From positions 1 through 12,979 of the forward strand of contig UQLN01000083.1 in the NCBI GenBank assembly GCA_900541965.1: a DNA stretch of 12,979 nt, read 5' to 3'. The notes under the pieces were generated by a model, which ran no database searches, was not told where the DNA came from, and saw only the letters and a program-made list of their open reading frames with translations. Of the stretch, positions 6,522-12,979 are shown one piece after another. This DNA is from an uncultured Parabacteroides sp. Lineage in GTDB: Bacteria > Bacteroidota > Bacteroidia > Bacteroidales > Tannerellaceae. The stretch's first letter is position 1, and each line of letters begins with the position of its first letter. A program made the translations under genes and the position numbers.

Positions 6522-8636
6522 TTATAATTTCATAATATTTTCCATTGTTGTATCTGTAAACGTTCTCCAGATTTTCAGGTCTATTGACTGATAATCGTCA
6601 AATAGTTGGGTTACATACTCAATTTCGAAAACTAAGCGGAAATCGTTCTTATTTTCACCTAATTGGCCTTCTTTACGTGTGCCTACTCGGGCAATCTTTA
6701 TCAAGTATAAGTCACGAATACCCTTACCTTTCAGATAAGGCATGAAGTAATACAATTTGTTAAGAGCAACTTTAGATGGAAATTTCTTACCTGTATAATA
6801 AATCTTGGCAGACTTGTTAAGGTATTGATTGAAGTTATCTTTCTTAACAAGGCTGATGAGTACATTTTTGGACACGTCGATAAAATGCTTGTGAGATGAT
6901 GCAACATATTCAGCCATATCCTCACGAACAATGCTATTCTCAACGATGCTATTGTTCTGATATTGCTCAAATAAGTCAAGGAAGTTCAGTTGAGTGTATT
7001 TTGTTTTCTTTTCAACCTTCATTTCTTTCTTTTCGAGAGTCTCACGACTTAAACGTCTGCCCATAATTTTATGCCAGATGGAACGAGCAGTTTGAACCTC
7101 TTCCATACTAAGTCCCATACCTTCATGAAGAATTATTCTGTCGGTATAATTAAGAATTTCGTCAGCGGTTCTCTTCTGACGTAACATTCCGTCAATCCCA
7201 TCAAACAACGCTTCATTCTCAACGCGATAAGGCATATAGATACCTCCTACCTCACTTGGCATGAGTTCCAAACAACCACCACCAAAATTGCGACCAAGAA
7301 TCTCAGCAAAGGTAAATGATAGAGAGTTATAGTAACTTGCTACAAATGCTTTCTTGTTTACTCCATCCTTGATGAATACTCTGTGCATAGTATCAGTAGT
7401 GTAAGCCTTAGCCTCATTCAATACGAACTTTGGGTACTGATTGTTGCGGCGAAGGAAAAGCGCATCAGAAAGCTTAATGGATGGAATTATGTACCATTCA
7501 TCACGTATACCTGTTTTATAACCTTTGTTTACGCCTTCTTTTTCTCCATTTTCAATATAAGCCTTTACACCTTCATTTCCACTCTTTTTAACTCCTGAGG
7601 GGAAAACAAGAAGATGCGCTTTGGCACCCGTATCCACATTTGATAGCCAATCTTTTTCCGTAAAACATAGACTGTTAACCTGTACACTTCTACCGACCAT
7701 AGGTCTTGCATACTCTTTTAATTTGTAGAGAGTTACTACAGATTCCGGTACTGTAAAGTAATCATTAGCCCCTGTTGTAATTCCAACTTCTACATTTGCA
7801 TAAGTAGAAATAGAGGGCATGTTACGCTTTACTTTATCCAACAGGTTGAGTTCTTTCTTTTCAAGGAAATAGTATGTCCACTTATCAGTATGGAAATCTA
7901 TCTTCTTGGTAGGAAATTTTAATCTGTGAGGATTAAGAGTAAGCAAGCCATCAGCATCCTTTACCTCGATGTGTTCAATCAAGTGCTCATCAGTACCATT
8001 TTTCTCACACAACAGTAGGACAACCTCTTGCTGGATTTCCTCAAAAACAAGCTTCTCAAAAGAAATGATATGTATCTTATTGAAGTTCTTTGCAAGGTAT
8101 TGGCGCAATTGCTGGGCATACTTGACCATAAGAAGTTCGGATGGGATAACAAATCCCATCTTGCCAGTCTCGGTCAACAACTGACTGCATCCTATCACAA
8201 ATGTGACCCAAGCATTCGTTAGTTTTGTTCTCTTCAACTTAGAACGTTCGAATATTTCATCTGCTAATTTCTGTTGTTCAGGATCATAATACTGATAACG
8301 AATGAACGGAGGATTTCCAACCACTAAGTTGAAACGCTTATCAGTATCAAGACAGAAACGATGAAAGTCGGCATTGATTACTTCTGAATCATGCAAGGCT
8401 ATTGCTCGTGCCTTTTCAGCTTCTCCTACTTCGTATTCAACTGCAGTAACACTATTGTAGAGCATTTCGCTGTTGCCAATGCACTCAAGGAACACACCGT
8501 CACCACAACTCGGTTCAAGTATGTTTGAATCACTACTGCCATTAATTCCCCATTGCAGGATAAATTTGGCTATTGCTGGAGGAGTATAATAAGCACCTCT
8601 CAGCTTTTGGTCAGTTGCATTCTCAATCAGCTGCAT
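6522..8636 (-). CDS. Eco57I-like N6-adenine DNA methyltransferase (companion M subunit)
   Basis: This 704-residue enzyme is predicted to methylate adenine in DNA using S-adenosylmethionine and to protect the host site for the type IIG enzyme encoded just upstream. Visible elements in order are GAYYTPPAIAKFI (14-26, motif X region), ILEPSCGDGVFL (39-50, motif I) and VVGNPPFIRYQYY (105-117, catalytic NPPF, motif IV). GKMGFVIPSELL (158-169) follows, and then a target-recognition region from about 270-530 with VGITTGANDYF. Residues about 545-704 form an additional domain not needed for catalysis (LYLIKIARVG, RLVFEIEYVTQLF). M.Eco57I is about 544 residues, so this copy has roughly 160 extra. The ATG overlaps the end of the preceding gene by 14 nt, implying translational coupling. 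No nuclease motif is seen in this protein. Confidence 0.88.
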   Translation of the reverse strand: MQLIENATDQKLRGAYYTPPAIAKFILQWGINGSSDSNILEPSCGDGVFLECIGNSEMLYNSVTAVEYEVGEAEKARAIALHDSEVINADFHRFCLDTDKRFNLVVGNPPFIRYQYYDPEQQKLADEIFERSKLKRTKLTNAWVTFVIGCSQLLTETGKMGFVIPSELLMVKYAQQLRQYLAKNFNKIHIISFEKLVFEEIQQEVVLLLCEKNGTDEHLIEHIEVKDADGLLTLNPHRLKFPTKKIDFHTDKWTYYFLEKKELNLLDKVKRNMPSISTYANVEVGITTGANDYFTVPESVVTLYKLKEYARPMVGRSVQVNSLCFTEKDWLSNVDTGAKAHLLVFPSGVKKSGNEGVKAYIENGEKEGVNKGYKTGIRDEWYIIPSIKLSDALFLRRNNQYPKFVLNEAKAYTTDTMHRVFIKDGVNKKAFVASYYNSLSFTFAEILGRNFGGGCLELMPSEVGGIYMPYRVENEALFDGIDGMLRQKRTADEILNYTDRIILHEGMGLSMEEVQTARSIWHKIMGRRLSRETLEKKEMKVEKKTKYTQLNFLDLFEQYQNNSIVENSIVREDMAEYVASSHKHFIDVSKNVLISLVKKDNFNQYLNKSAKIYYTGKKFPSKVALNKLYYFMPYLKGKGIRDLYLIKIARVGTRKEGQLGENKNDFRLVFEIEYVTQLFDDYQSIDLKIWRTFTDTTMENIMKL

Positions 8637-11600
8637 AAAGTTCTCTTATCTTAGGAATTAATGATACTTCATCATTCGTCATGCCATAAAGTATGTTGAT
8701 GGCGTTCTGCTGTTCCTGTTTAAGTAAATCAAATTGGCGTTGTAATGGTATAAGGTTCCTCCTATTCTTTGCTGCCTTACAAATCTTATCGCCTAACTCA
8801 ATGAGTCTCTTTTGACGGTCGACAATATCATCGTGAGCATTTTGCTCATTTTGATTTGTAAAGTCAATTTCACGAATCGGTATTTGTTTCAATACCTTTG
8901 TACCACGAGCGATGTAACCACCACGGAATATCTCACCATAGAGAGAGGCAAGCCATTCCCCTTGTATTGAACCCAAGATGGCTTGTATATAGTAAATTGA
9001 ATACGGACTATCCAAAGGAACACTAACCAGACAATAACCAGCTGTACCACCAGATGATACTAAGGCTCCGTTGTTGTCTATGGCATATTTATCAGCCTGA
9101 GCCAATACTCCTACTATCATCTTTTCTTTTATTTCACACGCTTCCAGACTTTGGTGTCTTCCGTAACGGTACCACTCATCTGCTGTAGTTGGTTTTGGTT
9201 GAATATCCCTGGATACCTTATTTAGTTCAGGTTTTGCGGCCATCAAGAATGCGTAGAATAAAGGATAACGTCTTTGGATAGTTACAAGAGGTATCAATTG
9301 CAGATGTCCATCATTATCCTTTTTATATGGAAAGAATACACGAGCGTTGGGCTTGAATGTACGATAAGTGCTCATTGCATCTGAGCCTTGAGCCGTTTTG
9401 AAATATGGCTTTGTCACAGCTTTTTCTACTTCATATTCGTTGCCATCAAAAGCCTTAAAAGTGTAGGTTGTTCGCGTTTCTAATATCGGAACGAATACAT
9501 AAACCTTATTCGCACTTGTCTGGATCCCATTGAAAATATAATCATCACCGACAATATCACCAAGCGGTTTAGCATGTGCAGTTACCGCCTTCAATGAAGG
9601 CAAATGTTCGTCCGTACACAATACCCAAGTACCAGCTTTAATTGTAGTTGATGGACGATTGAAGAACTTACAAGCATTGGCATTCCTCACTCTCCAACCA
9701 ATGAAATCGCTTACCTCTGAATATTTAAAATTCTCATGTTTATTCTTTTCCAACACCATAATGCAAGTATAGGTTGATTTGTCTGCAAATACTTGATGAG
9801 CACCAAATGAAGTCATAGCTTTGAGATAAGCATTATTGGCAATGAGACTGCGGAGTTCCTTTGCGGCTCCAACCTTCATAAATTTACTTGGAACTATGTA
9901 ACCTAAATAGCCATCTGGTTTCAAAAGATTCAAAGCACGTTCTATGAAAAGGAAGTACTTATCATATTGCTTGTATGCAGTCTTATATCTATTTTCTTTT
10001 TCGTAAAGAAATTTTTCCTTAGGAGTAAATGCTTTGATATCCTCAGTTTTCATGTATGGAGGATTACCAACAATCAAGTCAAAAGTTCTGTCACCAAAAT
10101 CAAACGGATTAATTTCAAGAGCATCACCTGCAGGAACGTCAGCTGTGCTCAGAAGGCTGTTGCCATAGAAGATATTATTTGAAAGATCAGGCAATATAGG
10201 ATGAAATGAAGACAAAGAGTTTACGTCTTCATCTTCAAGTAATTTGAGTAGTAATCCGAATTTACATGCTTCAACGGCATTAAAGTCCTTATCAACACCA
10301 TAAATGCAGTTAACCAACAGATTGCGTTTCATTTCATATGGCAACTTGTAAGTGCCAATACTCGTCTGAACAAGTTTACTACAATCATTTTCGATATAAA
10401 AATCCACCAATGAGTCATGGAGCATCTGGTATAACTCCAACAAGAATGCACCTGAGCCACATGCTATATCTGCGCATTTTAAATTATTGATTTCGTTTGC
10501 AGTTTTACCTTGGATGATTTCAACGGCAGTTTGGCGCAATATTTCACGTACTACAAAGTTTGGCGTTGTAACAATATCGCGTTCTGCATTCTCTGGTTTC
10601 TTAACAATCTTAAGTTCGTCATCTACTACAGCCAGTTTCTCGGCAAGGAATATTTCATAAATGCGACCAAGAATATCTGAAGAAAGTACAGTGAACGAGT
10701 ATGGGCTTTCAGGGAAATAGAGCTGACGGATTATCGTCCAAAACGAAGAACTGATATTTCCGATTACATTTTCTGAAATCAGTTCCTCAAATAAACCTGA
10801 ATTATATTTATTATCAGCTTCCTTAAACTTGGCTACAAGTTCTTCATGGCTATTATGATTAGCAATAGTAAGCAGACGTTGGTAAGTTTCGATATTTCTA
10901 TCCTCACAAACACGGAGGAAGAGTATCTTGTTGATATAGCTCTGAACAATATCTCCTAAATAATCAATCTCCAAGTTAGAATCATAAGAAAGAATTTGTT
11001 GACCAAGCATCAAACGCCATTGGTTTATTTGCTCCAGAAATAACGAATCCACCGACTTATGTATTACATTTAGTTCAATGTCATCCCACACTTCTTCAAA
11101 GTGCCCCGTATATACGGATTCCTTTCCTACTAATTCTAGGAGTTCTTCCACTGCATTTTCATAATCAGTGTAATGATATGCTTTGATACGAGCCTTGGTC
11201 AGAGTATCTCCGTCCTCAACTTTATATGAAGTATCATAGATATATAAGTCTTCAAAGTTAGACAGCACAGAAATTTTAAGGTTAGCCGTATATCCATAAC
11301 GTCTAACCTGCTTGGCAGGATTATCATCGGCACTAATATCCACACATGGCTTCTTTGCCTCTAAGAAAAACTTGCGCTCACCAAAGAGACGAAACGTATA
11401 GTCTGGTTTCTTTGAATGAGTAGCAGCATTGGCTTTAAGTGATTCCTCCAAAAGCACCTCGCGTTCATTTGTCTTCTTACCCGACATATTACGAATATCC
11501 CAACCAAGAACCTCAAACAAAGGATCAAGGAACTCATTTCTTACCTGGGTTTCGTTGAATTTAGAGGTTCTGTAGAAATCACGATTCGACTCGTACTTCT

Positions 11601-11643
11601 CTACAAGGGCATGTATTATCTTTTTTATCTCTTGAATATCCAT
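8623..11643 (-). CDS. Type IIG restriction-modification enzyme, Eco57I-like (nuclease + N6-adenine methyltransferase)
   Basis: This bifunctional enzyme of 1006 residues is close to R.Eco57I (about 997). The N-terminus carries an HsdR_N-like PD-(D/E)xK nuclease: RNEFLDPLFEVLGWD (36-50, Glu37), KPDYTF (79-84, Asp81) and FLEAKKP (93-99, Glu95 and Lys97). A helical linker runs at about 190-360. The methyltransferase has ADIACGSGAF (391-400, motif I) and IVGNPPYMKTEDI (524-536, catalytic NPPY). YIVPSKFMK (582-590) follows, then a target-recognition domain at about 640-930 and a helical tail (YVF...; QKRLIELGDKI at 944-954). It should cut a fixed distance from an asymmetric site while methylating one strand. 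I chose ATG 11643 over an in-frame TTG at 11694 because the 51-aa ORF stops one nucleotide before this ATG (TAATATG). All catalytic residues appear intact. Confidence 0.88.
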   Translation of the reverse strand: MDIQEIKKIIHALVEKYESNRDFYRTSKFNETQVRNEFLDPLFEVLGWDIRNMSGKKTNEREVLLEESLKANAATHSKKPDYTFRLFGERKFFLEAKKPCVDISADDNPAKQVRRYGYTANLKISVLSNFEDLYIYDTSYKVEDGDTLTKARIKAYHYTDYENAVEELLELVGKESVYTGHFEEVWDDIELNVIHKSVDSLFLEQINQWRLMLGQQILSYDSNLEIDYLGDIVQSYINKILFLRVCEDRNIETYQRLLTIANHNSHEELVAKFKEADNKYNSGLFEELISENVIGNISSSFWTIIRQLYFPESPYSFTVLSSDILGRIYEIFLAEKLAVVDDELKIVKKPENAERDIVTTPNFVVREILRQTAVEIIQGKTANEINNLKCADIACGSGAFLLELYQMLHDSLVDFYIENDCSKLVQTSIGTYKLPYEMKRNLLVNCIYGVDKDFNAVEACKFGLLLKLLEDEDVNSLSSFHPILPDLSNNIFYGNSLLSTADVPAGDALEINPFDFGDRTFDLIVGNPPYMKTEDIKAFTPKEKFLYEKENRYKTAYKQYDKYFLFIERALNLLKPDGYLGYIVPSKFMKVGAAKELRSLIANNAYLKAMTSFGAHQVFADKSTYTCIMVLEKNKHENFKYSEVSDFIGWRVRNANACKFFNRPSTTIKAGTWVLCTDEHLPSLKAVTAHAKPLGDIVGDDYIFNGIQTSANKVYVFVPILETRTTYTFKAFDGNEYEVEKAVTKPYFKTAQGSDAMSTYRTFKPNARVFFPYKKDNDGHLQLIPLVTIQRRYPLFYAFLMAAKPELNKVSRDIQPKPTTADEWYRYGRHQSLEACEIKEKMIVGVLAQADKYAIDNNGALVSSGGTAGYCLVSVPLDSPYSIYYIQAILGSIQGEWLASLYGEIFRGGYIARGTKVLKQIPIREIDFTNQNEQNAHDDIVDRQKRLIELGDKICKAAKNRRNLIPLQRQFDLLKQEQQNAINILYGMTNDEVSLIPKIRELYAAD

Positions 11644-11644
11644 A

Positions 11645-11800
11645 TTATTTTTCTTTAGGAAATACCTCTCCGAATATTTTGTTGTTGTTATCAATCCATA
11701 CGATTGTTCCTTGCGTTGCTGTGTCTATACAGAAACTAGCTGCATCTGATGAAATTTGCACCATTTGTTGTTCTTTGGATAGTTGAAAGTAATTATTCAT
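11645..11800 (-). CDS. Small 51-aa ORF between the AbiEi-like gene and the type IIG enzyme; possible remnant or replacement of an AbiEii toxin
   Basis: The ORF begins with an ATG inside the end of the upstream gene (ATGAATAA, 8-nt overlap) and ends with TAA one nucleotide before the type IIG ATG, so it is fully embedded in a translationally coupled operon. The first residues, MNNYFQLSKEQQMVQI, resemble the start of AbiEii-type nucleotidyltransferase toxins, which usually follow a DUF6088/AbiEi gene. The catalytic blocks of such toxins (EKDWWV-like start, GSxxLxK) are absent. The second half (GTIVWIDNNNKIFGEVFPKEK, a likely beta hairpin) matches nothing I recognise. It could be a truncated toxin fused to a foreign tail, or a genuine small protein. 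Function is unknown. It is too short for default gene finders and would be missed easily. Confidence 0.6.
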   Translation of the reverse strand: MNNYFQLSKEQQMVQISSDAASFCIDTATQGTIVWIDNNNKIFGEVFPKEK

Positions 11801-12398
11801 ACGCTTGTCTTGTGAAGGTTCTTATCCATGCTGGCATAAGTGCTTCATCTGCCAGAACGTTCTCTTTTTGTTCTTTTTGAAGCGCATTCTTAATTTGCTT
11901 GGCAATATCGTCCGTTACATTATCTTTCCCTTCTTCTTTTAATGCAGATGTAACAAGCATTGCGAGTGGATTTGTGAATGAGAGATTTTTTGGGGTTGTA
12001 TATTTAAACTGTATTGAGCGACCATTTCCCAAACTTACTTTACGAGGCGCGCCATCAGTCAGATAAACTACGTTCATCGGAACTTGGGTAAATATTCCCA
12101 ATTTATTCATAGCATAAATGCCGGTTGGTACGATACGAGCCTTATCCCTACGGGCTATGGTTTCAGCAATCTGTTCTATGGATGGCATCAATATGCCTAG
12201 TCCTAAGACTGTATCAATCTCTGGATATAAATATATGCCTCTTGCCAAACGGATGATGTCACCTTTTGCGGTCAGTCGTTCAAGACTTTTTCCAACCGCC
12301 TTGACTTCTCCGTATGACGTAAAATCGGAAGGAAAGAAGATGCTTCCTCTTCCTTTGGCTTTAATAGCTGTCAAAATACTGTCTTCTATACTTGCCAT
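11793..12398 (-). CDS. DUF6088 / AbiEi-like winged-helix antitoxin-type regulator
   Basis: This 201-residue protein is the first gene of the operon. The N-terminal winged helix (1-60) has SIEDSILTAIKAKGRGSIFF, a recognition helix around EVKAVGKSLERLTAKGDI (31-48), and the wing IRLARGIYLYP (49-59), the GxYxxP ending typical of AbiEi/DUF6088. The C-terminal part (61-201) contains IVPTGIYAMNKLG (89-101), the LTDG turn (113-116) and a basic strand. In AbiE systems (type IV toxin-antitoxin and abortive infection) this protein represses its own promoter and neutralises AbiEii. Here no intact AbiEii follows. Instead come a 51-aa ORF and a restriction-modification pair. A perfect inverted repeat overlaps its promoter, consistent with autorepression. 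The ATG at 12398 is only about 10 nt from the predicted transcript start, so the leader is very short. Confidence 0.82.
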   Translation of the reverse strand: MASIEDSILTAIKAKGRGSIFFPSDFTSYGEVKAVGKSLERLTAKGDIIRLARGIYLYPEIDTVLGLGILMPSIEQIAETIARRDKARIVPTGIYAMNKLGIFTQVPMNVVYLTDGAPRKVSLGNGRSIQFKYTTPKNLSFTNPLAMLVTSALKEEGKDNVTDDIAKQIKNALQKEQKENVLADEALMPAWIRTFTRQAYE

Positions 12399-12408
12399 TG
12401 CATTACAT

Positions 12409-12439
12409 TTGTCGCAAAACTACAAATTATTTGCGACAA
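12409..12439. promoter_or_regulatory. Operator: perfect 10-bp inverted repeat at the restriction operon promoter
   Basis: TTGTCGCAAA (12409-12418) and TTTGCGACAA (12430-12439) are perfect inverted copies with an 11-nt spacer. Centre-to-centre distance is 21 bp, about two helical turns, so two protein subunits would sit on the same DNA face. The left arm covers the -7 element and start point, and the right arm lies in the -33/-7 spacer. Paired inverted repeats at the promoter are the known binding mode of AbiEi antitoxins, so autoregulation by the adjacent gene product is the likely function. Confidence 0.75.
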
Positions 12440-12447
12440 GCCCCAAG
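12415..12447 (-). promoter_or_regulatory. Promoter of the AbiEi-like/restriction-modification operon
   Basis: On the minus strand TAGTTTTG (12422-12415) matches the Bacteroidetes -7 TAnnTTTG exactly. CTTG (12447-12444, three of four to TTTG) lies 21 nt upstream. Transcription should start near 12409, leaving about 10 nt before the ATG. No other promoter is evident further down the operon, so this one probably drives all four genes. Confidence 0.65.
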
Positions 12448-12516
12448 ATTGTGTAGAATATGAGGCGATATTTAACATTGATTACTTATAAAATGATATT
12501 GCTGTATGCCTAATGA

Positions 12517-12951
12517 GTTTATCGGCAATATGCAGTCTCCCAAATTCTGCGTAAACAAACCACCAACCCTTGGAACTGGTTCAACAGTCAAAATAACAGT
12601 TTATGGAACGGTAGTAGTAAAGGAGCAAACGACCCTTGCCCGGCAAAATACCGTATACCTACTATCGATGAATTAAACTCTATCGGTAATGCAACCACTT
12701 GGGATGGCAGTGGTGGTTTATTCAACGTAAATGCAGAGAGCGGCTATCCTCAGCTCGTTTTGCCTGCTGCGGGCTCTCGCAGCCGCGATGACGGTTCGTC
12801 CGGCAATCAGGGTTCCTACGGCTACTACTGGTCGTCGTCGGTTCCGTCGGGTAGGGCGTACGCCAGCTTTGTGCGCTTCAGCAGTGCTACGTTGGACCAG
12901 CGCACGGACGTCGGGGCGAGCGGCTTCTCTGTTCGCTGTTTGCAAGAATAA
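12517..12951 (+). pseudogene. 5'-truncated FISUMP-domain protein fragment (C-terminal C-type-lectin-like part)
   Basis: The frame is open for 144 codons after a TGA at 12514 and contains no ATG or GTG; its first TTG is at 12760. Recognisable sequence starts at about 12559 with TTNPWNWFNSQNNSLWN. It continues with DPCPAKYRIPTIDELNSIG, the FISUMP signature (usually DPCPxGYRxPT, here Lys replaces Gly), then YPQLVLPAAGSR, YYWSSSV and the terminal GFSVRCLQE before TAA. Such domains sit at the C-terminus of secreted or lipid-anchored proteins in Bacteroidetes. The signal peptide and N-terminal half are missing, so the gene was cut, perhaps when the AT-rich island arrived. It could be an assembly or recombination product, or an unexpressed donor cassette, rather than a dead gene. 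The last 150 bp look diversified by a retroelement. Confidence 0.75.
12775..12924 (+). repeat. Candidate variable region (VR) of a diversity-generating retroelement
   Basis: Coding-strand adenine falls to 20 of 180 bases (11%) at 12761-12940, against 57 of 180 (32%) at 12581-12760 in the same reading frame. G+C rises to about 64%. The region lies between the conserved FISUMP blocks at the extreme 3' end of the gene, just where DGR variable regions occur. Codons at positions that are typically AAC/AAT (Asn) in DGR template repeats are here agc, cgc, gac, tcc, ggc, tac, gcc, ttc, acg and similar. This is the outcome expected of adenine-specific mutagenesis. No reverse transcriptase or template repeat is inside the window. 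Confidence 0.65.
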
Positions 12952-12979
12952 AAAAGGTCGGCGAATTAGCTAAGGCAGA

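Noticed and set aside
11644..11694. Longer form of the type IIG enzyme starting at the in-frame TTG at 11694.
   Set aside because: A TTG start inside the 51-aa ORF is less likely than the ATG directly after that ORF's stop, and the added residues (MITTTKYSERYF) add no known domain.
6237..12560. Flanking direct repeats or a recombinase that would mark the restriction block as a mobile element.
   Set aside because: Comparing the two edges by eye gave no shared repeat, no inverted terminal repeats and no transposase or recombinase gene; also no CRISPR array anywhere in the window.
12718..12973. Three overlapping open frames on both strands at the right end (75, 80 and 63 codons).
   Set aside because: Only the frame ending at 12951 continues the FISUMP protein. 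The others are open because adenine depletion removes stop codons, and their Arg/Ala-rich products look like nothing known.

Overview
The window looks like a Bacteroidales chromosome (Bacteroides, Phocaeicola or Parabacteroides). Supporting signs are Bacteroidetes-type promoters (-7 TAnnTTTG with a -33 TTTG about 20 nt upstream), weak Shine-Dalgarno leaders, a large AsmA-like envelope protein of Bacteroidetes style, and a FISUMP-type (Fibrobacter succinogenes major paralogous) domain. The species is not determined.

Left part (1-6236), core-like. A tRNA-Cys(GCA) cut by the window start is on the minus strand. Divergent from it lies an rfbC-rfbB pair making the dTDP-4-keto-6-deoxyglucose/rhamnose precursor; rfbA and rfbD are not in the window. 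rfbB converges on, and overlaps by 6 bp, a 1104-aa AsmA-family inner-membrane protein. That gene shares a 101-bp divergent promoter region with a CysL-like LysR regulator.

Middle part (about 6237-12450), accessory and visibly AT-richer. One minus-strand operon reads, in transcription order: a DUF6088/AbiEi-like winged-helix protein (201 aa), an unlisted 51-aa ORF whose first residues resemble the start of an AbiEii nucleotidyltransferase toxin, an Eco57I-like type IIG restriction-modification enzyme (1006 aa), and an Eco57I-like companion adenine methyltransferase (704 aa) with an extra C-terminal domain. All junctions are coupled: 8-bp overlap, 1-nt gap, 14-bp overlap. The promoter carries a perfect 10-bp inverted repeat overlapping the -7 element, the expected site for autorepression by the first gene product. 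My reading is that an AbiE toxin-antitoxin module lost its toxin and its antitoxin/repressor now stands as the likely controller of a type IIG system.

Right end (12517-12951), plus strand. This is a 5'-truncated gene fragment encoding the C-terminal part of a FISUMP/C-type-lectin-like protein. Its last ~150 bp drop from 32% to 11% adenine on the coding strand and reach about 64% G+C, between conserved YWSSS and GFSVRC blocks. This is the signature expected of the variable region of a diversity-generating retroelement (DGR) target gene. Template repeat and reverse transcriptase would have to lie beyond the window's right edge or elsewhere in the genome.
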